Source: Cytophaga sp. FL35
GTDB taxonomy: Bacteria; Bacteroidota; Bacteroidia; Flavobacteriales; Flavobacteriaceae
Reading direction: 5' to 3'
NCBI RefSeq assembly: GCF_014349235.1
Contig: NZ_JACSOH010000006.1
Coordinates: forward strand, 1-64,000
Length of the DNA: 64,000 nucleotides
Below the pieces are notes generated by a model. It did not search any database. It had not been told where the DNA came from and was given only the letters and a program-made list of their open reading frames with translations. Numbering within the stretch: position 1 is the stretch's first letter; the number at the start of each line of letters is the position of its first letter. The position numbers and the translations under genes were made by a program. This document shows, one piece after another, positions 34,545 through 43,172 of this stretch.

Positions 34545-35477
34545 TTACCTACCGCCGTTATTGGCCAAATCCAAAAGACATTGGTTATCGAGCTCTGGAG
34601 CGGCTATAATTCCTTTGGCATATTTGCTTTCCAGTAAATGCATTACCGTATTTCCGTTAAGCCTACATGTAACTTCTTGATCTAAAATATGCTCTGGCAC
34701 AAGTAAATTTCCTTTGCTCGTTGGCCTTCCAAATTGAAGTTCGGCGCGCATAAGACAACCTTCAACGGAACAATGGTTGTTACCCACAGGATTCCCGTTT
34801 CTATCTATTTCTGGTTCTCCATTTTCATCGAGTTTTACGTCTTCATGGTCGTTTACCATATCCGAGCCTAAATTAACCAGTCCAAATAGATGTCCAAATT
34901 CATGGTTCAAAGTAGTGAGTTCTACATCGGCATCAGAGATAAAGAAGCTTTGATCGGCCAATCTTCTCACTGTGGCTTCGTGTATGATCATGGAAGTATT
35001 TCTGTAAACGGCTCCCAACGTGACCAATCCTTCGTCCAAGTCATCCCCCTCTGCAGGGGCATCTGAAAAATAAATATATATCCCTAAGGTGTTACCGTCA
35101 TTGTAAACCGTTCTGTTTTGGTTTTCCAATTCTATAATTTCCTCAAGAGTAAGGCTTTCTTCATCTGGTGAGCTCAGTGACGCATACTCCACTTCTATTT
35201 CTTCCTTGAACGTACGCTCTTTGAGATAGGAAATGAATCCGTCTATGGCCTCTTGGGTAGGACCAAACCCTTCTACATAGGCTATTTCAACTTTTAATTT
35301 GGAAAAGGACGAATTACTCAAAATATCATTGGCGGAATCTCCCGTGCTTTGCAAGTTTGCTGTCTTGTCCACCACTTTAGGTTCCGATGGGTCATTGGTT
35401 ACGTCCAAGGAATTATCCGAACAGCCTTGTATAAGGCAGAATACCATACTGAGAAGAACTAAGAATGAATTTTTCAT
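34545..35477 (-). CDS. Lipoprotein metallopeptidase (metzincin-like)
   Basis: A 310-aa lipoprotein from the ATG at 35477 (signal ending in LIQGC; upstream ATGs at 35498 and 35489 are weaker starts). A zinc-binding motif HEFGHLFGLVN lies at residues 192-202. In metzincins the third zinc ligand after HExxHxxGxx is His or Asp; here it is Asn202, so zinc binding may differ. A Met-turn candidate lies in CLMRAEL. The protein resembles flavobacterial membrane metalloproteases. Function and substrate unknown. Confidence 0.82.
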   Translation of the reverse strand: MKNSFLVLLSMVFCLIQGCSDNSLDVTNDPSEPKVVDKTANLQSTGDSANDILSNSSFSKLKVEIAYVEGFGPTQEAIDGFISYLKERTFKEEIEVEYASLSSPDEESLTLEEIIELENQNRTVYNDGNTLGIYIYFSDAPAEGDDLDEGLVTLGAVYRNTSMIIHEATVRRLADQSFFISDADVELTTLNHEFGHLFGLVNLGSDMVNDHEDVKLDENGEPEIDRNGNPVGNNHCSVEGCLMRAELQFGRPTSKGNLLVPEHILDQEVTCRLNGNTVMHLLESKYAKGIIAAPELDNQCLLDLANNGGR

Positions 35478-35512
35478 ACATTTTGTCATTAAGCCCACCT
35501 TAGGTTAGACGG

Positions 35513-36235
35513 TCATTTGGGGGAATCCTTCCATAATCGTGCCAGATAATCATAATGTTCCCCCTCCAAAACCATCTCACAGCGTAAGCCCGCCAGTTCT
35601 GCGGCATTTTCAAGGCTTTTATAATCTAGATAGAGCCAATTAAAAGTCTCCCCTTTCTGTTCTTTGTAGGTCATTTGAAAATCTACCTCTCCGTAATAGT
35701 TACCGGTATTGGGCACCCAAACACCGCCATCTTCATCTTCTTCGAACATATAAATGATATCGCTAGAATCCAATAAAATTTGACCATTGGGTTTTAATAA
35801 CGATGTAAGGTGCTTTAAAAACGTATTTAAATTGGCAGCTCGGCCTGCTAGGCCAATTCCGTTCATTAGAATTAAAAGGGTGTCATACGTTTCCCTAGAA
35901 TACTCTAAAATGGGTTGGAGAACGGTTTTTTCAACTCCCCGTATCCGGCAGGTTTCAATCGCTCCTGCAGAATTGTCCAGTGCGGTTACGTCTACCTTTT
36001 TTTCCTGCAGATACAAACTATGGCTTCCCGATCCCGAGCCAACATCCAGAACTTTTCCTTTGCAAAGTTGAAGGGCTTTCTTCTCCAATGGAGGCATCTG
36101 GGAATAATCTCTGAATAAATAGGGAAGTGGCATTACATCTTCCTCGTCCAAAGTAGGAGAGTAGGTAGTGATATCCTCAGAATAATTTCCGTTCTGATAA
36201 TCAAGAAGTGCTTGTCCAAGTATATCTTTAGCCAT
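35513..36235 (-). CDS. Class I SAM-dependent methyltransferase
   Basis: A 240-aa protein with the methyltransferase fold. Motif I is VLDVGSGSGSHSLYL (GxGxG type) near residue 60, motif II DALDNS, and post-II FLKHLTSLLKPNGQILLD. Substrate unknown. It is transcribed away from the YkgJ gene, 73 bp between starts. The C-terminal region (WLYLDYKSLENAAELAG) may be a substrate lobe. Confidence 0.88.
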   Translation of the reverse strand: MAKDILGQALLDYQNGNYSEDITTYSPTLDEEDVMPLPYLFRDYSQMPPLEKKALQLCKGKVLDVGSGSGSHSLYLQEKKVDVTALDNSAGAIETCRIRGVEKTVLQPILEYSRETYDTLLILMNGIGLAGRAANLNTFLKHLTSLLKPNGQILLDSSDIIYMFEEDEDGGVWVPNTGNYYGEVDFQMTYKEQKGETFNWLYLDYKSLENAAELAGLRCEMVLEGEHYDYLARLWKDSPK

Positions 36236-36307
36236 ATCTGCCGTTTCAAATGCAAAAATGGACTATTTAAATATTTCTTGTTTAGTTTTGTCTTAATTTT
36301 TAGGTAG

Positions 36308-36805
36308 ATGGAGAAAATTTTGGAGCAACTTCCTCAAAAAGCAAGGGAAAAGAAAGTAGAAAACAGAAAGTTTTTTGCCAAACTTAAAAAGCGACCTCCT
36401 AAAAATCTTGATTACGTAATGCAGGAACTTCATGAAGCGGAGTTTGAGCGAACGGATTGTTTAGATTGTGCCAATTGCTGCAAGACAACCGGACCCCTTT
36501 TTACCAATGCTGATATAGAAAGAATTGCAAAATCCTTTAAGCAAAAGCCTCAAGTCTTTATCGATAGCTATTTAAAGATTGATGAGGATAATGACTATGT
36601 GCTGCAACAACTTCCTTGTCCTTTTTTAGGTGCCGATAATTATTGTTCTATCTACAATGTGCGGCCAAAAGCTTGCCGGGAATTTCCCCATACGGACAGG
36701 AAAAAATTTCAACAAATTGCCCATCTTACCATGAAAAATGTAGCAATTTGTCCGGCGGCATTTAATATTGTGGAAGCTATGAAAGAACGATTACCCCAAA
36801 AATAG
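36308..36805 (+). CDS. YkgJ family cysteine-cluster protein
   Basis: A 165-aa cytosolic protein with an eight-cysteine pattern: DCLDCANCCK near residue 55, CPFL near 98, CSIY near 107, and KACREFP near 115. This matches the YkgJ (CxxCxxCC) family, thought to bind zinc or an iron-sulfur cluster; function is not settled. A TAGTTTTG element at 36283-36290 may be its promoter. The GyrI-like gene follows 6 bp after its stop. Confidence 0.88.
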   Translation: MEKILEQLPQKAREKKVENRKFFAKLKKRPPKNLDYVMQELHEAEFERTDCLDCANCCKTTGPLFTNADIERIAKSFKQKPQVFIDSYLKIDEDNDYVLQQLPCPFLGADNYCSIYNVRPKACREFPHTDRKKFQQIAHLTMKNVAICPAAFNIVEAMKERLPQK

Positions 36806-36811
36806 TTGGCT

Positions 36812-37294
36812 ATGCAACCTAGAATTGAATTTTTGACTGAGAAAAAATTGGTTGGCCATTTCCTGAGCATGAGTTTGCAGAACAATAGGACTTTTGAACT
36901 TTGGAGCGGTTTTATGCCAAAAAAACGTTTGGTGAAGAATAGGATAGGTACTTCCCTATATTCGCTGCAAGTGTATCCCAAATCCAAACGGGAATCAGTT
37001 TTTTCACCTGCAAAGGAATTTGTGAAATGGGCGGCTGTTGAGGTGAGCGAATTTGAGAACGATGATTTTGAAACAATGATTTTACCAGCTGGGGAGTACG
37101 CTGTTTTTATTCATAAAGGACCGCCTTCTGGGTTTCCAGAAACTATGAATGCCATATTCAACGGTTGGTTGCCAAATTCTGGTTATGAATTGGATAATCG
37201 ACCACATTTTGAACTTCTCGGGGAAAAATACAAGAATAACCATCCTGATTCTGAAGAGGAAGTTTGGATTCCCATTAAGGAAATTAAAGAATAG
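36812..37294 (+). CDS. GyrI-like domain protein
   Basis: A 160-aa protein from the ATG at 36812 (the TTG at 36806 is less likely). It has the GyrI-like/SOUL-type small-molecule fold: two beta-alpha-beta-beta repeats, with the closing signature FELLGEKYKNNHPDSEEEVWIPIK. Such domains bind amphipathic small molecules or inhibit gyrase. It is co-oriented with YkgJ and close enough to share a transcript. Confidence 0.8.
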   Translation: MQPRIEFLTEKKLVGHFLSMSLQNNRTFELWSGFMPKKRLVKNRIGTSLYSLQVYPKSKRESVFSPAKEFVKWAAVEVSEFENDDFETMILPAGEYAVFIHKGPPSGFPETMNAIFNGWLPNSGYELDNRPHFELLGEKYKNNHPDSEEEVWIPIKEIKE

Positions 37295-37300
37295 AGTGTC

Positions 37301-37627
37301 TTAATGGGATACCAATTTAAGACCTACAATTGAGGTGATTAGGGTGGTTAAAAAGAAAAGTCTCCAAAAGGAGGCAGGCTCCTTAAAAACAAAAATGCCT
37401 ACCAAAACAGTGCCCACTGCCCCAATTCCTGTCCATACGGCATACGCTGTTCCAATAGGTAAAACTTGGGTGACTTTTACCAAGAGTACCATGCTAATGG
37501 TGAGGCACACCAAGAATCCCAAGTACCAATAATTGGCGATAGCACCAGATTCCTCTTTTGCTTTTCCCAAACAGGCGGCGAAGGCTACTTCAAAAAGTCC
37601 GGCAATTATTAGCAATATCCATTTCAT
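37301..37627 (-). CDS. SMR family small multidrug/guanidinium exporter
   Basis: A 108-aa four-helix transporter. The essential Glu13 lies in IAGLFEVAF, and the fourth-helix segment AYAVWTGIGAVGTV is like SugE (Gdx), the guanidinium-exporting branch, rather than EmrE. It works as a dimer in the inner membrane driven by protons. No guanidine riboswitch was recognised upstream. It converges on the GyrI-like gene, with 6 bp between stops. Confidence 0.92.
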   Translation of the reverse strand: MKWILLIIAGLFEVAFAACLGKAKEESGAIANYWYLGFLVCLTISMVLLVKVTQVLPIGTAYAVWTGIGAVGTVLVGIFVFKEPASFWRLFFLTTLITSIVGLKLVSH

Positions 37628-37759
37628 ATTTCGGTTTTAAATTAGGGCTATCTGCAAAACTAGTCCAATTTTTGATGCAATGGTAACCACCTAAATTATT
37701 GGGTTAGGTTTTGTATATTTAAAAGGAAGTAATTGAATTTATAAATCGTTTTTAAACAA

Positions 37760-38605
37760 ATGGAAGCGCTAATCAACTATTTTGAGACCATTCCGTCCTT
37801 GCACCGATCTCTAATTCTAGTAGGGGGCATTACTTTTTTTTGGGTTTTGGAAGGTGCGGTACCTTTGGTTAGGTTTTCCTATAAAAAATGGAACCATGCA
37901 CTACCCAATTTCTTCTTTACGCTCACCACCATCATTGTCAATTTTGCATTGGCATTTCTATTATTAAAAACGGCCGATTGGACTATTGACAATGATTTTG
38001 GCATCATCAACTGGCTACCACAAATGCCGCTTTGGGTTTACGTGCTACTAGGGGTATTGCTTCTCGATTTTATAGGTGCTTACCTGGCCCATTTAACGGA
38101 ACACAGGGTAAAACCACTTTGGATGATTCATTTAGTGCATCATACAGACCATAATGTGGATACTACTACCGCTAACAGGCATCACCCCTTAGAGAGCGTC
38201 ATCCGTTTTATGTTTACTTTATTCGGTGTTTTTTTGGTGGGTACACCCATTGGAATTGTAATGTTATATCAATCCTTGTCCTTAGTGGCATCGCAATTTG
38301 GTCACGCCAATATTAAACTCCCTAAAAAAGTGGACAAAATGATAAGTTACGTATTTGTTTCACCGGATATGCACAAGGTGCACCACCACTATAAATTGCC
38401 CTATACAGATAGTAATTACGGAAATATTTTCTCCATTTGGGACCGTATTTTCGGTACTTATATGCAATATGATAGGGATGCGATTATCTATGGAGTGGAT
38501 ACCTTTCCGGATGAAGTTGAAAATTCAAGCATCAAAGGGCTTTTAAAACAACCGTTTCATACGTATAGAAAGCCCACTGGTATAGAAAAAGTTGAAAGTG
38601 TTTAA
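37760..38605 (+). CDS. Sterol desaturase/fatty acid hydroxylase family protein
   Basis: A 281-aa membrane enzyme with about four transmembrane helices and the histidine boxes of di-iron hydroxylases: HLTEH (near 110), HLVHHTDH (near 128) and MHKVHHHY (near 208). Such enzymes hydroxylate or desaturate fatty acids, sterols or carotenoids with O2. The substrate is unknown. The BLUF gene follows 63 bp downstream on the same strand but has its own promoter. Confidence 0.92.
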   Translation: MEALINYFETIPSLHRSLILVGGITFFWVLEGAVPLVRFSYKKWNHALPNFFFTLTTIIVNFALAFLLLKTADWTIDNDFGIINWLPQMPLWVYVLLGVLLLDFIGAYLAHLTEHRVKPLWMIHLVHHTDHNVDTTTANRHHPLESVIRFMFTLFGVFLVGTPIGIVMLYQSLSLVASQFGHANIKLPKKVDKMISYVFVSPDMHKVHHHYKLPYTDSNYGNIFSIWDRIFGTYMQYDRDAIIYGVDTFPDEVENSSIKGLLKQPFHTYRKPTGIEKVESV

Positions 38606-38634
38606 CTTTTTATCGAATGAAAAGCCCTTAAAAA

Positions 38635-38664
38635 TTGTTCAAAAAGTAAACTATTCTATATTTG
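38635..38664 (+). promoter_or_regulatory. Predicted promoter of the BLUF gene
   Basis: TTG at 38635-38637, 19-bp spacing, TATATTTG at 38657-38664: both elements fit the flavobacterial consensus TTG-N17-23-TAnnTTTG exactly. The start codon at 38669 lies where transcription would begin, suggesting a leaderless message. Confidence 0.7.
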
Positions 38665-38668
38665 CTCA

Positions 38669-39106
38669 ATGATTTACAAGTTAACGTATGAATCAAACGC
38701 ATGCGTGTCCTTTGATAAGCTGGGCATTGATAGGATTCTTGAGCAGGCGCGAGATCATAACAAAGTACAGAATATAACAGGTTGCCTTGTATATCACAAT
38801 GGAGCTTTTGTGCAGATTTTAGAGGGCGATAGGGAGGAAGTGAACAAATTGTTTCAAATCATTTCTAAAGATGCCCGACATTCCAATGTTAGATTGGTAA
38901 GTGAGGAAATGGATGAAGAGCGAAGCTTTTCAGATTGGAACATGGCCTATTTTGACCCGCATCTCCACGGCCTAAGCAGAGCGGATATCGCCAACTTTGA
39001 AAAAAACCTTCTCTTATTGGCCGATTTTTCAGAAAGACTATCCACTACGGTCAACCTTTTCTGGATCAACGTTCGAAAGATAATACTGAATTTGAAAATC
39101 AATTAG
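38669..39106 (+). CDS. BLUF domain blue-light sensor protein
   Basis: A 145-aa protein with a complete BLUF domain (about 1-95) that binds FAD and senses blue light. Key residues are in place: Tyr7 (KLTYESNAC), Asn31 (ARDHNKVQNITG), Gln49 (AFVQILEG), and the Trp/Met pair in SDWNMAY near 90. The C-terminal 45 residues form a short helical cap as in PixD/short BLUF proteins with no output domain, so signalling must go through a partner. It ends by overlapping the namZ stop by 4 bp. No EAL or cyclase gene is adjacent. Confidence 0.93.
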   Translation: MIYKLTYESNACVSFDKLGIDRILEQARDHNKVQNITGCLVYHNGAFVQILEGDREEVNKLFQIISKDARHSNVRLVSEEMDEERSFSDWNMAYFDPHLHGLSRADIANFEKNLLLLADFSERLSTTVNLFWINVRKIILNLKIN

Positions 39107-40350
39107 TAAATTAGATACTTGGCCCTTATTTTCTTGAAGGCTTCTAATTGGGGCTGCCATGTTTCCTTTATTTCTGCCTCGGTCATCCCATCTTCAATTT
39201 GTTTCTGAAGAATTTCCGTACCCGCATGTTTGGTGAAACCCGATGTAATGAAAATGTTGGATTTGTCTTCCGAGTTCATGTAGGCATCTATTACCCAATG
39301 CAATGAAACTTCGTTTTTTCTTGGAATCTGGGACAAATCTTTTCCAAAACATTTTTTGCCCTCCTCTTTAGGGTGCTTTGAGCCAAAATTAGGCATGGGC
39401 ACATAACTGAAGCTGTACTGGGTGCTATCTAAAAAGGAAGCCCCATAGCGCTGGAACTGAAATTCCGTTCCCCTGCCCGCATTAACATTGGTGCCCTCAA
39501 AAAGCCCTAAGCTAGGATATAGGTTAATGGACTTGTCATTAGGTAAATTAGGGGAAGGTCTTATAGGGAGTGAATATTCGGTTTCATATGTCCAGTTTTC
39601 TAGCGGTATCACTTTTAGGTTGGCCTTCTTGCCGCCTTCTAACCAACCTTCCTCATTAATCATAGTGGCATATTCTCCTATGGTCATACCGTAAACTAAT
39701 GGTATTTCCTGCAAGCCTAGGAATCCCTTATGTTTTTTTTCCATAGTAGGCCCATCTACATAATGGCCGTTTGGGTTGGGTCTGTCCAATACAATGATAG
39801 GTTTTTTACTCTCTGCACAAGCCTCCATAACCAACTGTAAGGTGGCTATATAGGTATAAAAGCGTACGCCCACATCTTGAATATCAAAAATCACAACATC
39901 CAAATCCTTTAATTGATCAGTAGAGGGTTTTCTGTTTTTGCCATAGAGGGATATGAGCGGTAAACCCGTTTTTGGGTCCGTACCATCCTGTACTTTTTCA
40001 CCGGCATCGGCAGCACCCCTAAAACCATGTTCCGGAGCAAAAACTTTTTGTACTTGTACATTCAGGGACAATAGGGAATCTACCAAATGAACGTAGGAGG
40101 GTTCTTTTTCGCTATCTTTAAAAATAACGCTTGTCTGGTTCGCAACAACTCCCACCTTTTTATCCTTTAATTCCTCAAGGTACAATTTTGTCCTATTGGC
40201 ACCCACGGTGACCGGAAGCGTAATTACACTATCCTTGGCTTGTACTGAGGTAGCACCTTCGGTATGATGCACTTTATCATTGTTGCCACAAGAGGAAAGC
40301 ACCAAAAACCAAATGAAAAATGTACTTTTGAAGGAGGAAAAAAATGCCAT
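39103..40350 (-). CDS. namZ: Exo-beta-N-acetylmuramidase NamZ (DUF1343 family) lipoprotein
   Basis: A 415-aa protein from the ATG at 40350, with an SPII signal (MAFFSSFKSTFFIWFLVLSSC). The DUF1343 hallmarks are present: VFAPEHGFRGAADAGEKV, FDIQDVGVRFYTYI, and the region LDRPNPNGHYVDGP. NamZ enzymes remove terminal MurNAc from peptidoglycan pieces in the periplasm, as part of cell-wall recycling. It is divergent from the LolE/FtsX-like gene with almost no room between the two starts. Confidence 0.9.
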   Translation of the reverse strand: MAFFSSFKSTFFIWFLVLSSCGNNDKVHHTEGATSVQAKDSVITLPVTVGANRTKLYLEELKDKKVGVVANQTSVIFKDSEKEPSYVHLVDSLLSLNVQVQKVFAPEHGFRGAADAGEKVQDGTDPKTGLPLISLYGKNRKPSTDQLKDLDVVIFDIQDVGVRFYTYIATLQLVMEACAESKKPIIVLDRPNPNGHYVDGPTMEKKHKGFLGLQEIPLVYGMTIGEYATMINEEGWLEGGKKANLKVIPLENWTYETEYSLPIRPSPNLPNDKSINLYPSLGLFEGTNVNAGRGTEFQFQRYGASFLDSTQYSFSYVPMPNFGSKHPKEEGKKCFGKDLSQIPRKNEVSLHWVIDAYMNSEDKSNIFITSGFTKHAGTEILQKQIEDGMTEAEIKETWQPQLEAFKKIRAKYLIY

Positions 40351-40353
40351 AAT

Positions 40354-41595
40354 TTGAATTTTGAATATTTTTTGGCCAAGAGGCTGATCAAGGGAGCGGC
40401 GCACAAAATTAGTATTTCCGCTCCTATAATAAAAATAGCGATTACCGCTATTGCACTTGGTATGATCATGATGTTAGTGGCCATTGCTTCCGGCGTTGGA
40501 CTCAAGTACAAAATACGTGAAAAAGTTGCTGCCTTTATCGGACATATTCAAATTTCTAACTACGATAATAATGCCTCGGATGTTTCGGTAGTTCCCGTTG
40601 ACCTAAATCAGGATTTTTATCCCAGTTTTAAGGATGTTGAGGGAGTTACCCATGTGCAGGCCGTAGCCAGTAAGGGTGGCATTATCCGTACCCAAGAAAC
40701 CTTTGAAGGTATCTTGGCAAAAGGGGTGGGAAAAGATTACAATTGGTCTGGTTTTGAAGAATACCTAGTGGAGGGCGTACTTCCGGATTTTGCGGGAAAG
40801 CTCAATTCGCAAGTGTTAATGAGCAGCCTAATGGCCAACCGGCTTAAATTGACCACAGGAGATAGTTTTTACGCCTTTTTTCTTAAAGATGACGATGTTT
40901 CCCAATTGCCCAACCAACGAAAATTTACCATTACGGGGTTGTACGACAGTGGTTTTGAAGAGTTTGATGGGGTATACGTATTTACCGATATCCGTCACAT
41001 TCAGCGAATGAATAAGTGGAGGGAGGACCAAATTGGAAACTTTGAAGTCTTCTTGGATGATTTTGATCAGCTACAGGAAAAAAGCAACGAAATTTATGGA
41101 AAGACCTTGTCCACATTGGATACCCAGACCATAGTAGATAAATATTACAAGATTTTTGAGTGGATCGGATTATTCGATTTTAATATTTTCCTCATTTTAG
41201 GGATAGTTATCATTGTAAGTGGATTTAATATGATTACGGCCCTTTTGGTTCTTATTTTGGAAAGAACGCCCATGATCGGTATTTTAAAGGCGTTGGGGTC
41301 TGCCAATTGGAGCATACGAAAGGTTTTCTTGTACAATGCGGCGTACCTAATTGGTATAGGACTCTTTTGGGGCAACCTCTTAGGGTTAGGAGCAATTTAC
41401 GTTCAGCATAAATTTAAGGTATTGAAATTTCCCAATCCACAAGAATATTATATAGATTATATTCCCGTACACATAGATGTTCTAACAGTGATTTTATTGA
41501 ACGTTGGTGTTTTAATACTATGCCTTTTAATGTTATTGATACCCTCATACATTATTACTAAAATAACACCCGTTAAGGCAATTCAGTTCGAGTAG
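40354..41595 (+). CDS. FtsX/LolE-like ABC transporter permease
   Basis: A 413-aa inner-membrane permease. A TTG at 40354 gives the family's normal opening NFEYFLAKRLIKG; the open frame also runs back to 40264 inside namZ. It has one transmembrane helix near the N-terminus (about 30-50), a large periplasmic MacB-type domain (about 60-265), and three helices at the C-terminus. This is the layout of lipoprotein-releasing LolC/E proteins. No LolD ATPase is adjacent. No canonical Met start was found, so the start is uncertain. Confidence 0.82.
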   Translation: MNFEYFLAKRLIKGAAHKISISAPIIKIAITAIALGMIMMLVAIASGVGLKYKIREKVAAFIGHIQISNYDNNASDVSVVPVDLNQDFYPSFKDVEGVTHVQAVASKGGIIRTQETFEGILAKGVGKDYNWSGFEEYLVEGVLPDFAGKLNSQVLMSSLMANRLKLTTGDSFYAFFLKDDDVSQLPNQRKFTITGLYDSGFEEFDGVYVFTDIRHIQRMNKWREDQIGNFEVFLDDFDQLQEKSNEIYGKTLSTLDTQTIVDKYYKIFEWIGLFDFNIFLILGIVIIVSGFNMITALLVLILERTPMIGILKALGSANWSIRKVFLYNAAYLIGIGLFWGNLLGLGAIYVQHKFKVLKFPNPQEYYIDYIPVHIDVLTVILLNVGVLILCLLMLLIPSYIITKITPVKAIQFE

Positions 41596-41697
41596 GTATT
41601 TTACTAAGGGAAACGTTGTATGCTGATGTTCAAATTTTTTGGAATTGTGTACAATTACGAAACTTTGTGATGTGCGAATAATAAATTTAAGTTGGTT

Positions 41698-42474
41698 ATG
41701 GTGATTTTACAGAACGGAAATCAAACGGTAAAAATAGATAAAGGGGAACTGGTAGGATATCAAGTTGATGGGCATGAGGTCATTCATCAAAAAGGTAGTC
41801 CCGGTTGGAGAAGCTCGGATACGGAAATGTTCCCAATTATTGGTCCTACTTCAGAAGCCCACTTTCAAGTACAGACCCCTAGGGATATTGCTATCATGGA
41901 TCAGCACGGTATATTGAGGGAGCTGGACTATGAATTGGAAAGTAGTTCTGCCCTAAGTGCCGTTTTTAAAAAAGAATACAAGGAGAGAAGTCCGGTTCGC
42001 AACAGCAAATTCCCTGAAAAAAGTAATAAACAATTCCTCTTTTACACTTATGGTTTTCTTTTTAAAAAGCAATTTCTCTTAACGGAGGCCGGATTGGAGA
42101 TTTCGTTCGTCGTATCCGGAGAGAGGGATATGCCATTTATGTTGGGCTATCATCCGGCGTTCAAACTTTATAGTGAAAACCCCACTATTTTGTCCGGCAA
42201 TAGGGAAATTTCCCTTAAGGAAGTACTAGCGGTCGGTAGCCGGGCGTACAAGGTGCCTGATTGCGAAAAAATCGTTCTAAAGGATGATAAAGAAGTGACC
42301 ATTGAAACAGTGGGATTCCAAAATTTTATGTTGTGGACAGAAGTCGAAAATATGATCTGTTTGGAGCCTATTACCTTCTATCCGTATGATGTGGAACAGA
42401 GAAATTTAAATGATGGTTTTCAATTTTTAGGAAACGAAGACCAGGTTTTTAAAGTTAAAATTTCCGTTAGCTAG
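41698..42474 (+). CDS. Aldose 1-epimerase family protein
   Basis: A 258-aa protein from the ATG at 41698 (an in-frame TTG precedes). It belongs to the galactose mutarotase-like fold; key segments are WRSSDTEMFPIIGP and GYHPAFKL, the latter with the catalytic His, and the closing ENMICLEPITFYP carries the expected Glu. It would interconvert sugar anomers, probably of a hexose or hexose phosphate. The Crp gene follows 6 bp downstream. Confidence 0.88.
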   Translation: MVILQNGNQTVKIDKGELVGYQVDGHEVIHQKGSPGWRSSDTEMFPIIGPTSEAHFQVQTPRDIAIMDQHGILRELDYELESSSALSAVFKKEYKERSPVRNSKFPEKSNKQFLFYTYGFLFKKQFLLTEAGLEISFVVSGERDMPFMLGYHPAFKLYSENPTILSGNREISLKEVLAVGSRAYKVPDCEKIVLKDDKEVTIETVGFQNFMLWTEVENMICLEPITFYPYDVEQRNLNDGFQFLGNEDQVFKVKISVS

Positions 42475-42480
42475 GAAAGG

Positions 42481-43113
42481 ATGAAAGAAAAGTTACAACA
42501 GTTTTACGGCTATCTGTTCGAAGAGGAGCTTTTTAAGGAAATTGGCAAAGTAGGATTGCAGAAAAGTATTCCGCAAGGTGCTGTAATTATGGATATTGGC
42601 CAAAATATTACACACATGCCTTTACTTTTAGAAGGGGCCATCAAGATTTTGAGGGAAGATGAAGATGGGGATGAACTGTTGCTTTACTTCCTAGAAAGGG
42701 GAGATACCTGTGCTATGACACTATCTTGCTGCATGGGTACCCACAAGAGTGAAATAAGGGCAATTGCTGAAAGCGATACGGAACTACTGATGATTCCCGT
42801 GCAGCAAATGGAGCTTTGGATGGCCAAATACCAATCATGGCGTCAGTTTATTTTAGATAGTTATCACACCCGTATGATGGAGCTTCTGGAAACGGTGGAC
42901 ACCCTTGCCTTTTTACGAATGGACGAACGTTTACTCAAGCACCTAAGGGATAAGGCCAAAGTAAATCAGAATGAAAGTATACATACTACCCATCAAGAAA
43001 TTGCCTATGATTTAAATACTTCTAGGGTGGTTATTTCTAGATTACTTAAAAAATTGGAAAAGGAAGGGAAAATCAAGATGCACCGGCATGAAATTACGGT
43101 AGTTGACCTATAA
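42481..43113 (+). CDS. Crp/Fnr family regulator with cysteine triad
   Basis: A 210-aa regulator: cyclic-nucleotide-fold domain (about 20-115), dimer helix, and C-terminal winged helix (HTTHQEIAYDLNTSRVVISRLLKKLEKEGKI, about 165-195). Three cysteines, Cys77, Cys83 and Cys84, lie in DTCAMTLSCCMG, which could be a thiol or persulfide sensor. It comes just before a SulP transporter and an MBL/rhodanese protein, so control of sulfur metabolism is the most natural idea, though not shown. Confidence 0.9.
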   Translation: MKEKLQQFYGYLFEEELFKEIGKVGLQKSIPQGAVIMDIGQNITHMPLLLEGAIKILREDEDGDELLLYFLERGDTCAMTLSCCMGTHKSEIRAIAESDTELLMIPVQQMELWMAKYQSWRQFILDSYHTRMMELLETVDTLAFLRMDERLLKHLRDKAKVNQNESIHTTHQEIAYDLNTSRVVISRLLKKLEKEGKIKMHRHEITVVDL

Positions 43114-43172
43114 TGGATGTTTTTCCAAACGCCAATTTCTGCATCAATCCATTAAATGTTTAGCTTTATAGC

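Noticed and set aside
40331-40337. AAGGAGG with an ATG 6 bp after it before the permease gene
   Set aside because: The ATG is followed by one codon and a stop (ATG CCA TAA). The purine run is the complement of the Ser-Ser-Phe-Lys codons of namZ, and Bacteroidota make little use of Shine-Dalgarno sites.
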